Made by a program: the position numbers and the translations under genes. The notes under the pieces were generated by a model. It was not told the origin of the DNA. It saw only the letters and a list, made by a program, of their open reading frames with translations, and made no database searches. Positions 24,768 to 35,351 of a DNA stretch of 64,000 nt are shown here, piece after piece; within the stretch, counting starts at the first letter, position 1; every line of letters begins with the position of its first letter. This DNA comes from a virus, in IMG/VR virus record IMGVR_UViG_3300032053_000038, positions 1 to 64,000 of that record; one strand, 5' to 3'.

Positions 24768-25652
24768 TTATCCCAGTATTACGATTGCTGTACCATTAAA
24801 TCCTTTGAACTGACCGTCTACAACATTAAACCACATAACACCCGCATCAGTTGGGCCTAAGGAAGAAACGAAAGCCGTTTCATTTGGAGTAGTAGTTGAA
24901 TCAATTGTTTGTAGTTGTACCCCTCCTGCATTTCTTACCTTGAAAAGAGTTGTCTTATCTGGAAATACATCATCTGTTGAAAGAAACTGCCAAGAATAAT
25001 TCCCCACAGCTTCATACCAGACTAACTGTGGATCTTTATTAGCTGCATAAGGAAATACCCGTTGAACCTCTATTCCTAAATAACTAGAGGTCGGCGCCGC
25101 CGATCCACTATTAAGAAGAAGTATATCATCTGTAGTTTTTAAGATTTCAGTAACAGTTTCGTTGATTACTGAAACGTTTAGAGTCCCAGTAACAGTTACA
25201 TCTCCAGGAAATGTAAAAGTTTGAGTCGCTGGGATATCCGGAACGATTCCATTCAACTTTGCATAGAAAGGAGCAAGAGGCGTTATAATATTATTGATGT
25301 GAGCAGCATCAATTACAGAGCCTATTCCATTATATGAAATAACAGCTTTCTTTCCCACGTCTCCAGTAAAGAAAGTAATTATCCCCGTGATATAGTCTAC
25401 GGAAAAATGATAAGTACTGGGAGTTGAAGAAAAAGTTTCAATAAAGGGAACAGCTGTATTCTGTTCAACAATAGTCACACCTGTTGGGATAGTGTTACTT
25501 AACTTCTGAGGGGCTTCTCTCAGAAGAACTGTCCCTGAAGCAGGAATAATATAAGTCTCTATGTAAGGCTGAAAGGAAGTTATAACTCTCTTATCATGAA
25601 GAGTTAACAAAGAATCAGAACTTATTTCAGCTGGATCAAGATCAAAAGCCAT
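24768..25652 (-). CDS. baseplate-associated structural protein
   Basis: A 294-aa protein. Residues about 85-110 contain another ITGIITF-type beta module, and the C-terminus (FNVVDGQFKGFNGTAIVILG) matches the end of the 149-aa protein at 48971, a feature seen in trimeric fibre tips. It lies between the J-like and I-like genes, starting after GGGAG. It is probably a short fibre or a baseplate protein. Confidence 0.6.
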   Translation of the reverse strand: MAFDLDPAEISSDSLLTLHDKRVITSFQPYIETYIIPASGTVLLREAPQKLSNTIPTGVTIVEQNTAVPFIETFSSTPSTYHFSVDYITGIITFFTGDVGKKAVISYNGIGSVIDAAHINNIITPLAPFYAKLNGIVPDIPATQTFTFPGDVTVTGTLNVSVINETVTEILKTTDDILLLNSGSAAPTSSYLGIEVQRVFPYAANKDPQLVWYEAVGNYSWQFLSTDDVFPDKTTLFKVRNAGGVQLQTIDSTTTPNETAFVSSLGPTDAGVMWFNVVDGQFKGFNGTAIVILG

Positions 25653-25666
25653 ACTTGAATCTCCCG

Positions 25667-27106
25667 TTAAACAATTACGAGAACATCTGGACGAGCATAT
25701 TCCGTTCTAGAAATTAAAATGTCTGTTACAGTTATAAATGCGGGATCTGTTGGTCTCTTTACTTCAATTAGCAATGTGGTCGTATCTACAGAGTCAACTC
25801 CAGGAGTATTTTGAATGTTAGTAATAACATCAGATCTGTCAACTTTTTCCCCAAGCAACTTACTATTTAAAAGATTACTTAAGTTAGTCGTTGCTTCTGT
25901 AACTACGTCAGCGTGAACATATCCAGCTAAGTTAGTAATAGAAGCATTAACTTTCACTAAAACTTTAACTGCTTCTCTCACTTCAACATCAGTACCTATA
26001 ATCTTAGTGTCATCAGAATCTAGAGAGGATTGTAGACTCGTCACTAAACTATTAACCTCATACAATACGCTAAAAGAACTACCTACATCAGGATAAGGAC
26101 CTCCCAAGAATCTTATCTTTGTTTTAGCATGAGTAGTCCCGCCCGTTAAAGATGTGGTATCAAAAACTACTGAATAATGAGTATCTTTAATAAATGTAAA
26201 AGCTACGCTACTCGCAACGCCTGTAATAGTATCTCCTACAGCAACAATAGGCTGCTGACTCAAAACATATTCAAGTGCATCTGCTGTAAAGGTTCTAGAT
26301 TCAGTAACTTCTTGGAGAATTTGTCCAATAATAACTACATCCGCTGCATTTCCAAATTGGTCACGTGTTAATTCAATATCACCAGGTCTTACCATTAAAG
26401 AATCAACTACTGAGGCATTCTGATTAATTAGTGATAAAATACCGTTTGCAGTTCCAATATTATTTCCTACAAGCTTAGTGTTAATACGACTTAATAAGAC
26501 TGCGTCTGTTTCAACGTCCGCACCTCCAGATGTTGAAAGAGTGTTAGTAATAAGTAAACTCCCCGACAGAGACGTAACTATAGTATCAATGGCACCCACC
26601 GCCACATTTCCAGAAGCGCCTGCTTGAGTAGCTTGAATAGGAACATTTAACTCAAAATATCCCGTAACAGGATTAAAATAAGAATCAGCATTAACCGCCA
26701 GAAAGGTACGTGTAGTAGTTGTCTGAAACGTTATAATGTCCGGAGATAAAGTAGTTGGAGAAGTACTAACTTCTGTACTAATAGGAACAGAAATATCAGA
26801 TGACGCTGTCGAAAAGGTTCGAAGACGAAATATTGCTGTACCTGATGACTGAACTCCCGGCTCGCGCGTTAGCCCTATATTATTAGCATAAGCTGTTAGT
26901 TGATCAGATGTCCAAACAGTCGCATCAGTTAAGGTTTGTTGTATTTGAACATCATTTATAGAGGTATAGGCTGTATTAAATTCGTTAGCTGGCGATTCAA
27001 TTACAACGTCTCTAGTAACAGTTCCTTCCAGCGTTGAGAGCGCAGGAATTTTTGTTGCTATAAAAGCTATAGCTGTATCTATGATCTGACCTAAAGTTCT
27101 AATCAT
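25667..27106 (-). CDS. baseplate J-like protein (gp47/gpJ family)
   Basis: A 479-aa protein with the usual J features: an early DVVIESPANEF block (about residues 34), the AGASGNVAVGAI segment near 172 and TDAVLLSRI near 203, then alternating beta-rich domains. J/gp47 is a wedge component that joins inner to outer baseplate. It follows the gp25/W-like gene by 10 nt, the same order as W-J in P2-like tails. Length is normal for the family. Confidence 0.88.
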   Translation of the reverse strand: MIRTLGQIIDTAIAFIATKIPALSTLEGTVTRDVVIESPANEFNTAYTSINDVQIQQTLTDATVWTSDQLTAYANNIGLTREPGVQSSGTAIFRLRTFSTASSDISVPISTEVSTSPTTLSPDIITFQTTTTRTFLAVNADSYFNPVTGYFELNVPIQATQAGASGNVAVGAIDTIVTSLSGSLLITNTLSTSGGADVETDAVLLSRINTKLVGNNIGTANGILSLINQNASVVDSLMVRPGDIELTRDQFGNAADVVIIGQILQEVTESRTFTADALEYVLSQQPIVAVGDTITGVASSVAFTFIKDTHYSVVFDTTSLTGGTTHAKTKIRFLGGPYPDVGSSFSVLYEVNSLVTSLQSSLDSDDTKIIGTDVEVREAVKVLVKVNASITNLAGYVHADVVTEATTNLSNLLNSKLLGEKVDRSDVITNIQNTPGVDSVDTTTLLIEVKRPTDPAFITVTDILISRTEYARPDVLVIV

Positions 27107-27116
27107 TGTTTTAGCC

Positions 27117-27575
27117 CTATGTAAGCTGTAAGACTAGAGAAGCAACAGACCTACCCGTTTTTGTAATAACATTGAAGCTTACGTCTATGCGGTCAATAGC
27201 AGTTTGTTGTATTCTCATAGAAGTTAAAGTATCAACTTGTTCATCTAAATTAGAATTATTTCTATTAATAAATTGATAGATACGAAGGGCGTCAATAATT
27301 TCTGTCTTAATCTTAGCCCTTAAAAAGTCTATTTCCAGATTGTTACCAATTAAAGATTGTAGTCCAGAACCATATAACGCAAAGAAGGTATTTGCCCCTT
27401 GCTCGGTCACAAGAATCTTTGCAGTTGATTGTTTAAGACATTCAACGCCCTGTACCAATGCAAAGTCGCCATTTTGTACTAAAAGGTCGTTTTCGCCCTG
27501 ACCCCAGAATGTCGGAGACTGTCCAACATGGAGAGGATTATTTGAGTCTTTTTGAGTTCGTAGATATAAATCCAT
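27117..27575 (-). CDS. baseplate wedge protein, gp25/W-like
   Basis: A 152-aa protein with an N-terminal DLYLRTQKDSN segment, a central helix (SLIGNNLEIDFLRAKIKTEI) and a beta strand end, as in gp25/gpW or DUF2634-type wedge proteins that nucleate sheath assembly. It directly precedes the J-like gene. The exact subfamily is uncertain. Confidence 0.7.
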   Translation of the reverse strand: MDLYLRTQKDSNNPLHVGQSPTFWGQGENDLLVQNGDFALVQGVECLKQSTAKILVTEQGANTFFALYGSGLQSLIGNNLEIDFLRAKIKTEIIDALRIYQFINRNNSNLDEQVDTLTSMRIQQTAIDRIDVSFNVITKTGRSVASLVLQLT

Positions 27576-27577
27576 AA

Positions 27578-28216
27578 TTATAATTTTGAAGAAGCTTCTT
27601 TCACCAGATCATCTGTATACTTAATAGTAGTAGTAACTAAAAATTGTAAAAATTCAATCTGTATTTTTAAAAGATCAATAAGAGCTGTTAACTTTTCTAC
27701 TTGTTTCACTCTTCTTCGTATTTCAAATTCAAGGCGTTTAATCTTATTCTTGTAAGAGTTATATCCTTTAACATATTTATTATTACTAAGTGCTGAAGGC
27801 ATCGACGGTTTAGGTATTAACTTTTTAATTGTTTTTACAACAAATTGAACTGGAGGACAATCAGCAAATTCTTTAAAGGGATATTGCCCGCCAAAATTCC
27901 CACCAGTTACCTTACTTGCTGCCCCCCTGTATAAACTAATTGCGCTTGATGTTAACTGATTAAGAAGATTTAATTGATTTACTAAAAGCTGCACAGCTGT
28001 AAGAGTCGCGGTAGCAGTTGATAATAGTCCGTTTAAAAAAGAAGTAAACTGAGATAATAAAGCTGGATTTTTAGCTAAAAGTATGAGAAACTGCTTTAAA
28101 CATAACAGTTTAGCCAACCCGTCAAAGGCGGCTAGAGCAACAGTAGCTACTGCCCCATACTGTCGTTTGATCTCTTTTACCTTAGTATCTAATTCTTTTA
28201 CTATATCTTCAGCCAT
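27578..28216 (-). CDS. hypothetical baseplate-region protein
   Basis: A 212-aa helical protein with a hydrophobic stretch (about residues 38-100) and a basic coiled coil at the end (about 150-205). No family is recognised. It sits between the spike-like and gp25-like genes with overlapping starts (TAATG), so it is a baseplate or assembly factor by position only. Confidence 0.55.
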   Translation of the reverse strand: MAEDIVKELDTKVKEIKRQYGAVATVALAAFDGLAKLLCLKQFLILLAKNPALLSQFTSFLNGLLSTATATLTAVQLLVNQLNLLNQLTSSAISLYRGAASKVTGGNFGGQYPFKEFADCPPVQFVVKTIKKLIPKPSMPSALSNNKYVKGYNSYKNKIKRLEFEIRRRVKQVEKLTALIDLLKIQIEFLQFLVTTTIKYTDDLVKEASSKL

Positions 28217-29310
28217 TAGCCTATACTCGTTATAATACCATTAGTTACCATTACAGGTCCACTTAAAGAAGCAAATGATCCGGTAACTCCCGGAAGAGTT
28301 CCAACAAGTAATGTCCCCGGAGCTATTGGTAATGATACTATTCCTAAAAATTCAGCTGCCCCGCCTACAAAAAGATTACCAGTAATTTCTGTAGCACCTA
28401 CAGTAAGAGTATTACCTACAAATGTAGATAGTCCTTCTACAGTAAACGCCCCCGAGAAGTTTATAACAGGAGCAACTACAGCGAAGGCAGCTTCTAACAT
28501 TCCGATAAAAGTAGGTCCCACAATCTTCGTCCCTAAAGGATTAATAGTTAATTCGGATGCAGCTATCATTGCTCTTAAAGTAATCTGTGGGGCTAATGGT
28601 GTCGTAATTCCTGGAATAGGATTATAAGAAATTCCAGAAAGAAGGACCAAGTTAAGAGGATCAGTTATACCTAAACTTATAGCGCCACCGGAAGATACAT
28701 CTCCTATTTCTATTCTACTTATAAAAGTATCTAAAACAGGATCTTTATATCCCCAGGTAGATGTAGTCGCTCCCAGTAAATTAGGTCGAATAACAAATGC
28801 ATGTGTTCCAGTAAGAAGACCCGTTCCTTGAATTGTAACAGTGTTTCCAAATATATCGACGGAGTCAGACGAATCATTTACAGATATCTGATTAGCCATC
28901 GTTCCGGAATATAAAGAAACATCACCGCAGTTTTTAGCCCAGAATAATCCTCCCTCTGTCGGAGGAAAATCATCATCATTGCCTGCAGCTTGTATAGCTA
29001 CTTCTCCGGGAAGAAATGTTTGCTCCCCAGTCTCTATTTCATCCTCTGCAGTATCTCTATCTATAGGAGAAGAAACTGGAGTTGGATCACTCAGTAGACA
29101 AACGAATTTAGCAATAGAAGCAGAATCACAATAGAATAAAATTTTTGAGCCAATCTTATATTGTTCTTGGCGTGAAACTGTAATGGGTAGTTGTACTTCC
29201 TGAACTTCGAAGCCCATTGTTGTTTGAACAGAAAGGGAGGTTGAATTATCAGAAGCCCCTTTTTGTGGGCGATTTATTCGGGATACATACCCTTCGAAAA
29301 ATTGAATCAT
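28216..29310 (-). CDS. baseplate spike-like protein
   Basis: A 364-aa protein with an N-terminal OB-like beta domain (about 1-75) and a long, repetitive beta region with many Gly, Ile and Thr (about 150-364), the layout of gpV/gp5-type membrane-piercing spikes. It follows the hub gene, as expected. No terminal iron-binding HxH tip is seen at the C-terminus. The call rests on fold pattern and gene order. Confidence 0.6.
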   Translation of the reverse strand: MIQFFEGYVSRINRPQKGASDNSTSLSVQTTMGFEVQEVQLPITVSRQEQYKIGSKILFYCDSASIAKFVCLLSDPTPVSSPIDRDTAEDEIETGEQTFLPGEVAIQAAGNDDDFPPTEGGLFWAKNCGDVSLYSGTMANQISVNDSSDSVDIFGNTVTIQGTGLLTGTHAFVIRPNLLGATTSTWGYKDPVLDTFISRIEIGDVSSGGAISLGITDPLNLVLLSGISYNPIPGITTPLAPQITLRAMIAASELTINPLGTKIVGPTFIGMLEAAFAVVAPVINFSGAFTVEGLSTFVGNTLTVGATEITGNLFVGGAAEFLGIVSLPIAPGTLLVGTLPGVTGSFASLSGPVMVTNGIITSIG

Positions 29311-32300
29311 TTATTTAGAATACCAGGCTCCAGGTAATCCTCCATTGGGCCCCAAACCTGGATCGTGACTAATCATTTTAGCTGGAGACCCTGGAGTAGC
29401 TGGCTTTATTTGCTTCAAAATTGATTGCATGACCAACGCTTCCTTAGTGGGCGCTATTTTAGTACTTGGAGTAGATGGTTTATCATCTACAGAGCCTCCA
29501 AATTTTTCAATGATGTCACTAAGATAAGGTAGCTTCCTAAAAGGTTCTCCCGAACCAACAGCATCCCTTACTGCATGTAGACTAAAGGATGTAGTATATG
29601 ACCCGCCAACAACTAGATTTTTTACTACACTTGTAATATAACCAAACTTACCTTTCTCAAAATCAAAGTAGGTTTTACCTACTTGTATACTGGGATCACC
29701 AACACATTGTACTTCCCCATAAAATCTATTCATATTTTTAAATTCTAAAAAGAAACGACAATACTCAAAAATACCATTAAGATAACTAGTAGTAGTCAGA
29801 CCGGAAGATTTCAATTCTTTTTTAAACGGTTTCATTCTTACGTTTGGATTAACCTGAACAACGTCGGTAAAAAGACCATACTGAGAGAGAATCTTCCCAT
29901 TAGTGTAGTGATAGTATAAAAATGGAGCAACTAGTCCAATTAAATCTACACCGGGGCCGGCTATGTGTTGTTTTGCTATAAAATTATAGGCGTCTTCAGC
30001 ATAAGACGTACGTATTATATTAAGATGAATAGAAGAAATCATATTTCCCATTAGATGATTTGGATCATAGGGATCGGTTTCATTCCACTGGGGAGCTCTA
30101 AGAATGATTCTTCCTCCAGGAGTTTCAAAGAATTCTAAGTAAGACGATGTTTTAACATCATTCATTATTTCCCAAGGAGTCTTCATCTCAGGAATATAAG
30201 AACCCAGCGAACTATTTAAGAATAGAAAGTAAGGTTTAAAACCCTCTGTTCTTTTAAAGTCAACCATTTCAAGAGTACTTCCACCGGCAGCATCACATTC
30301 TTTTTGATGTTTGGTAGTTTGGTGAATTTGAAAATTCGCAGAAGCGTACGCCGCTTTCGTCGGTACCCTTACATTAAACTTACGCATGCGCATTACATTC
30401 GCATATAAAAACATAGGTAAGTTAAATAATAACTTACTGCCCTCCAGATTTAAATTACCATTTTTATTTTTATATTGATTAAGAAAAATCATATCTGAGA
30501 TATCAAAAACGGCCGCGATCTCTTCAATACCGTCCAAATTGCTACTATCTCGAATATACGGTCCATTTAATAAAGCATCTCTACTCTTATAAAATGTCAA
30601 GTTCTTTTCAATAGCCTCCTTTTCAGCCGCCGCTTCATGAAGAGCCTGAAGTTGCTTACCCAAAATAACTAAAATCCCCTGGGGTGGAGTAGTATCCGTA
30701 GCAGGAGTTTCTATGCTAGAAATTGCCCGGTCAACAAAAGTTAAAAGTTCCACTACACCGTTAGAAGGAGAAGACAAAGCTGCATTATTGTAATCCGATA
30801 GATAGGCTTTCAAAGTTGCTATTTTATTATAAACGGTATTACTCATTGGAACAGTAATGGGGAGTTGCCGGAAAAGGAGTTCGGGTGTAGCTTCAGGGGG
30901 CTGAAAGATTACTAACTCCCGAGTCTTAGTAGTTACGACGCTAGGACGATAAGGAGTAGGGCCAGCCAGATTATCCCCTCTATTTTCTGTAGTTTCTATA
31001 GGCAAATCAGGATAGGCCAAGAGTGTATCTATTTTATTAACTAATGCTGTAGTATCAGCTATAAGATTATTATTTTGTAAATTAGGTGTTAAACCCGCTT
31101 GTGTAAACAGTGGTCTAATACTTTGCAAAAAAGCTAAAAGACCTGCGGCATTATTATAAGAAACATCTTCTTTGCGAAGTTCCTGTGTAGTAAGTATTCT
31201 TGCTGCGGTAGAGGTCTTACCTAAGTCTCTTATCTTGAGCTTGTATACACCTTCAAGAAGCAATTCTAAAATTTCATTTGGAGCTAAATCTGCAAATAGA
31301 TTTTGGAAGACAGTAAAGAGGTCGTCTCCCATCGCCTCAGCAGCATCGAAGATAGTCTTCTGCCAGATTGTCGTATTAAATAACCGACGTGAAGCGGCAA
31401 ATAATCCAAGACCACCCTCTCCAGTAATATTTAATAGATTAACTTTTCCAGAAACTTCCATGGAAGATTTCTTCTTGACAAATCCAGTAAACTCTGGTTC
31501 GTACAACGAGAAATATTGGTCAACCACCTCAGGAATTACCTTCTGCAAAGGATAATATAAAAAGTTAGCTTCCTTATCAAAGAAATCTGGATCCATTTGC
31601 AATAAAAGATCTTCAAAGGATGTCGGAGAAATAGGCCACTTATAAACAAAAATGCTTAAAACATCATATTTCTGTACCAAATCACTTAAAGCAATTCCAT
31701 CGACCTCCGGATTAGTTATGCTCTTTAGAAAAGCTATTCTTATTTTCTCGCTTGTATCTAGTTTAAATTCATCTTGAAGAATTTGTACACCGTTCAAGAT
31801 TGAAACAGCACGAAACGGAGCACCTTCGAAATAGATTTTTTTACTTTCAAGGAGCTTTATAAGAGATTCATGAGGTGACAATCCCCTAAAAAGATCAATA
31901 CAGCCCCTTCTAACAGCTAAATCTTTAATTCCCCTTAAACGAATTGCCAGCTCTATCCGGTCAATATCTCTATCGTAATGATCCCCATCATCAACAGATT
32001 GATAAGTAGCTATTCTCTCAATTAAAATATCAGGATCTAATTCAGAAACTAATTCCCCAGAAATAGGATCGTTATTACGGTAGCTTCTGCCTTCGGGAGA
32101 TATTGGGGCTGTTGGAACTGTTGGAGTATATTCTTGAACTGGACCTACAAAAGTTCCTTGAGAAGGCCCTTCAGGACCCACAGGACCCGATGACACTTCC
32201 TCTGCGTAGTTTCCTTTTTCGTCAGGAAAAAAAATAGGGCGTCTTATAGCGTTTGGCGTATCCATCCTTAGTTGATTCATCGGAATAATGACATCCTGTA

Positions 32301-33129
32301 ATGAAACAACCCAATTAATAGTACCAGATGATAAATCTTGTCTTGTATTGTAGCTAGTTACAAATTGTGAAATATCAAAACGAGAAAGATCCTTTGTGTG
32401 TAAGTCGTGAGCAAATTTAACAACTTTAAATTGGGAGCGATCAGCAGCTAAACCTGCTGCAACTGCCTTTGCTGCGTCAACACTGCTCTGACTCTTCAGC
32501 AATTCTTTATCTAAAGTGTTTAATGTAGCTATGGCGCGATTATCTAAGAAGTAAAGAAGATGTGTAATTGTAGCCTCGGTAAATTTATCAAACCTTCCCT
32601 TACCACTCCCTACCCAATATGAAACAGAATATTTAATATTATCAACTAGAGCTGTCCAATCATTAGTAAGAGGAGAATAAGTTAGAACACCCGGCTGTCC
32701 TTGTACAGGCGTTTTCTTTATTGTAATCGAAGAAATATTTTCCGTAGTTATTACTAAGTATTTGGTACCGGCAACATCATTCCAAGATAGAAAAGTTCTA
32801 TAGACGACATCCAGTCTTTCTATTAAAGGTTCTATATGAATAGGGCTATAAGGCAGAACTAAATCATTAAGTGCTCGCTGAATATTCTTCAACTCCTTAC
32901 TTAAAGTAGCAATGTTTACACGCAAAGTTTGCGCCTTATTAGCAACAGTCCTTATAGCATTATAATTCGCCGTAGCTGCTTTAATGGCATCACTCTGCAT
33001 GTCAGGGCGTACTTTACCCTTACCAAGTTTGGTAAAATCGGGCGAGAATTTATAAAGGTATGCTCTTACCTTTAGATATTGAGCGGCATCAAACGTCGAT
33101 AGCTGTTCAAACGTTGGTGAGGTTTCCAT
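29311..33129 (-). CDS. large baseplate hub or tail protein
   Basis: A 1272-aa protein, the largest in the window. Residues about 45-80 form a coiled coil; a Pro-rich collagen-like linker with GPVGPEGPS lies near 310-350; the C-terminal part (about 1150-1215, VGDPSIQVGKTYFDFEKG...) resembles the gpD/gp27 hub domain, where the strand pair ends in an FSLHAVRD segment. The middle is unassigned. Located after the tape measure and the 167-aa protein, it is the most likely hub, to which the spike binds. Confidence 0.6.
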   Translation of the reverse strand: METSPTFEQLSTFDAAQYLKVRAYLYKFSPDFTKLGKGKVRPDMQSDAIKAATANYNAIRTVANKAQTLRVNIATLSKELKNIQRALNDLVLPYSPIHIEPLIERLDVVYRTFLSWNDVAGTKYLVITTENISSITIKKTPVQGQPGVLTYSPLTNDWTALVDNIKYSVSYWVGSGKGRFDKFTEATITHLLYFLDNRAIATLNTLDKELLKSQSSVDAAKAVAAGLAADRSQFKVVKFAHDLHTKDLSRFDISQFVTSYNTRQDLSSGTINWVVSLQDVIIPMNQLRMDTPNAIRRPIFFPDEKGNYAEEVSSGPVGPEGPSQGTFVGPVQEYTPTVPTAPISPEGRSYRNNDPISGELVSELDPDILIERIATYQSVDDGDHYDRDIDRIELAIRLRGIKDLAVRRGCIDLFRGLSPHESLIKLLESKKIYFEGAPFRAVSILNGVQILQDEFKLDTSEKIRIAFLKSITNPEVDGIALSDLVQKYDVLSIFVYKWPISPTSFEDLLLQMDPDFFDKEANFLYYPLQKVIPEVVDQYFSLYEPEFTGFVKKKSSMEVSGKVNLLNITGEGGLGLFAASRRLFNTTIWQKTIFDAAEAMGDDLFTVFQNLFADLAPNEILELLLEGVYKLKIRDLGKTSTAARILTTQELRKEDVSYNNAAGLLAFLQSIRPLFTQAGLTPNLQNNNLIADTTALVNKIDTLLAYPDLPIETTENRGDNLAGPTPYRPSVVTTKTRELVIFQPPEATPELLFRQLPITVPMSNTVYNKIATLKAYLSDYNNAALSSPSNGVVELLTFVDRAISSIETPATDTTPPQGILVILGKQLQALHEAAAEKEAIEKNLTFYKSRDALLNGPYIRDSSNLDGIEEIAAVFDISDMIFLNQYKNKNGNLNLEGSKLLFNLPMFLYANVMRMRKFNVRVPTKAAYASANFQIHQTTKHQKECDAAGGSTLEMVDFKRTEGFKPYFLFLNSSLGSYIPEMKTPWEIMNDVKTSSYLEFFETPGGRIILRAPQWNETDPYDPNHLMGNMISSIHLNIIRTSYAEDAYNFIAKQHIAGPGVDLIGLVAPFLYYHYTNGKILSQYGLFTDVVQVNPNVRMKPFKKELKSSGLTTTSYLNGIFEYCRFFLEFKNMNRFYGEVQCVGDPSIQVGKTYFDFEKGKFGYITSVVKNLVVGGSYTTSFSLHAVRDAVGSGEPFRKLPYLSDIIEKFGGSVDDKPSTPSTKIAPTKEALVMQSILKQIKPATPGSPAKMISHDPGLGPNGGLPGAWYSK

Positions 33130-33633
33130 TTAAATAAATTTTCCCAGAGTCTTATTTAGTGCGTTTGAGGCTCTCGCAATAGGTGCGTTAATATTTTCTT
33201 CAAGGAAATCTTGAGCTTCTCCAACAATACCACTAGGCTGAAGAGAAAGATCGTGAATATTAAAAGACTGTCCAGCTAATAACTGAAAGTTAATTTCGTA
33301 AGGAAATCGTAAGAAATTATCAAGAGAGTGGCCTACTGTCAAATTAGTTATAAAACCTTTATAAGCGGTTAACTTATAGTAGAGCTCGCTTAAATTATTT
33401 GTAGTAGTATATTCAAAGTTACTCTTAAGAGATAATAATTCACTATATGCGGATTCTCCCGCTGACCAACCAGTAATAACTATCATCTCAGGCTGACTAT
33501 ACCAAATTTGATATATGATTCCTCCTTGAGTTTGGAGATTTCCATATACCAAAGGGCTTGTAACTCTGATGCTTCTAGGGTTTACAAGAAACTTGACGCC
33601 ATTTATAATTAACGGAAATTTGGTATTAGACAT
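33130..33633 (-). CDS. tail protein between tape measure and hub
   Basis: A 167-aa protein of beta-rich N-terminal 125 residues with conserved-looking aromatic and Gly positions and a helical tail. Its position between tape measure and hub matches the small distal-tail or hub-adaptor proteins of contractile tails (gp48/gp54 or LysM-type in other phages). Family membership is not certain. Confidence 0.6.
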   Translation of the reverse strand: MSNTKFPLIINGVKFLVNPRSIRVTSPLVYGNLQTQGGIIYQIWYSQPEMIVITGWSAGESAYSELLSLKSNFEYTTTNNLSELYYKLTAYKGFITNLTVGHSLDNFLRFPYEINFQLLAGQSFNIHDLSLQPSGIVGEAQDFLEENINAPIARASNALNKTLGKFI

Positions 33634-33635
33634 AA

Positions 33636-35351
33636 TTAGGGAACGCGACCCATGTTATTTTGGTTATCCTGACTATTAACTATATGCTCCAGCCCTTTGT
33701 ATGTAGCATATCCTCCAGCAGCAAACGCCCCAGCAAATGCAATAGGTGGTCCCGCTGTCGCAAGTAACGCAGCACCCCCAGCTCTTATAGCAGATCCAGC
33801 ACCTAATGCTAGAGCAAGCTGTGTAATAGCCGTCCCCGCGTGCACAGCTCCAGCAGCCATAGTACCCACATCTCTACCCATCCAAGTACCTAATGCACCG
33901 GCAAGAGGGCCGGCTACTATCTGCATTATATTCTTTGTATGATTCTCAATCTGCTTGAGAGGCTCTATCATATTTGTTAACTTCTCGATACCAGCAGCTG
34001 TTCTCTTCTGAGGGTCACCTAACTCAGCTAATTTGTCATGCATACCTTGTTCTGTTAAAGCTGAATTCTCCATTACATTTCTAAGTAAGAGAACCTCTTT
34101 AGGTGTAGTGGCATTTATACCCAGAAGTTCAGATACTTTCTGGGCTGCCATAGATTGAGTAGCAAAGTCGCCCGGCAGTGTAGAAGTTATCTGATCAAAA
34201 ACTCTTCTTGCGCTCTCAAAAGGCTTATCAAAGAACTTACCAAAATCTTTTTCCCCTATAGAAGTAACAGGCATACCTGTCGCGAAAGACATTATACCTA
34301 ATGCCTTATCCATTGGCATTTGACCTAAACCAGTAGCAATACGTTCGGCCATCTGTGCAATTTCTACCTGCGTGGTAGACTGACCTAATATTGTAATATC
34401 TCGAGAGAAGGCAGCCATAATGTTGGTGGCTTCTCCCAGATCTGCGCCTACACCACGGAGAGACTTACCCATATTAAGTAAGTGGTCCCCAACTTCTTTT
34501 GTATGCATCCCGGTCTGCTGAGAAAGGATGCTAGCTTCATTATATGCTTTAGTTAGACCACCAGTATCTAAATTTAAATTTCTTGTAGCGGTAATTAATA
34601 TATCAATAGAATCTTTTGTTTGCAATCCAAAATTGGCGAGAGTACCAATTAAGGTAGTCATACCCTCTTCAGTATTCTTAAATGCCGTAGGAGCCTTGAA
34701 AGCAACGTCTGTTAAGAGTTGCATCCTTTCAACTGGGTCCATTGCGCCCGCAGGCACCCCACCTAAGAGGCGACTTGTCGCCATCCCAGGACCCATACCT
34801 CCACCACCTACGGCAGCACTCAATTTTGCTGAAGCAGCTTCGAGTTGGGATGCTAATCCTATAATGGGATTTTTTTCGATCTCTCCTAACAGAGCTCCAC
34901 CCTTAGCGAAAGGGGATTCCGTTATTAGTGCCCTAGATAAGGCTACATCTCGCTCCCTATTTATGTCCGCTTCTGCTTTTCTTATTTTTTCAAGTAGTTC
35001 AGGTTGATCCCTCTCTAACAGTCTTAAAGAGGCCTTTCTTCTATCAAATTGTTCATCCAACTGAGCTTTTATTTTATCTTCTGCAGAACCTATTTCCGCA
35101 TAAGCTTCTTTTTCAAGTTCCCTCTGAGCTTTTAACCCATCTAATTGTGTCTGAATAGCTCTTATTCTATCTTTGTCTTTGTCGTCTTCCCCTTGCTTAT
35201 AAGAAATAGCTTTCTCAATTAGCTGATTTATTTCAGCTAAGGAGCGAGCTATTTCCTTCTGGGAAATGCTTTGATTATAGAGTAAGTCAGCCTCCTTCTG
35301 GAGAGAAGAAATTCTATCATCACCAGAAGATGGATCAGCCGGATCTACCAT
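33636..35351 (-). CDS. tape measure protein
   Basis: A 571-aa protein: a long charged coiled coil (about residues 1-145), a central helical region, and a hydrophobic Ala/Gly-rich segment near the end (about 480-560) as in tape measure proteins, which set tail length and enter the host membrane. It directly follows the frameshifted chaperone, the canonical position, and shares one base with its stop. It is short for a contractile tail, suggesting a modest tail length, unless part of the tape is in other genes. Confidence 0.85.
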   Translation of the reverse strand: MVDPADPSSGDDRISSLQKEADLLYNQSISQKEIARSLAEINQLIEKAISYKQGEDDKDKDRIRAIQTQLDGLKAQRELEKEAYAEIGSAEDKIKAQLDEQFDRRKASLRLLERDQPELLEKIRKAEADINRERDVALSRALITESPFAKGGALLGEIEKNPIIGLASQLEAASAKLSAAVGGGGMGPGMATSRLLGGVPAGAMDPVERMQLLTDVAFKAPTAFKNTEEGMTTLIGTLANFGLQTKDSIDILITATRNLNLDTGGLTKAYNEASILSQQTGMHTKEVGDHLLNMGKSLRGVGADLGEATNIMAAFSRDITILGQSTTQVEIAQMAERIATGLGQMPMDKALGIMSFATGMPVTSIGEKDFGKFFDKPFESARRVFDQITSTLPGDFATQSMAAQKVSELLGINATTPKEVLLLRNVMENSALTEQGMHDKLAELGDPQKRTAAGIEKLTNMIEPLKQIENHTKNIMQIVAGPLAGALGTWMGRDVGTMAAGAVHAGTAITQLALALGAGSAIRAGGAALLATAGPPIAFAGAFAAGGYATYKGLEHIVNSQDNQNNMGRVP

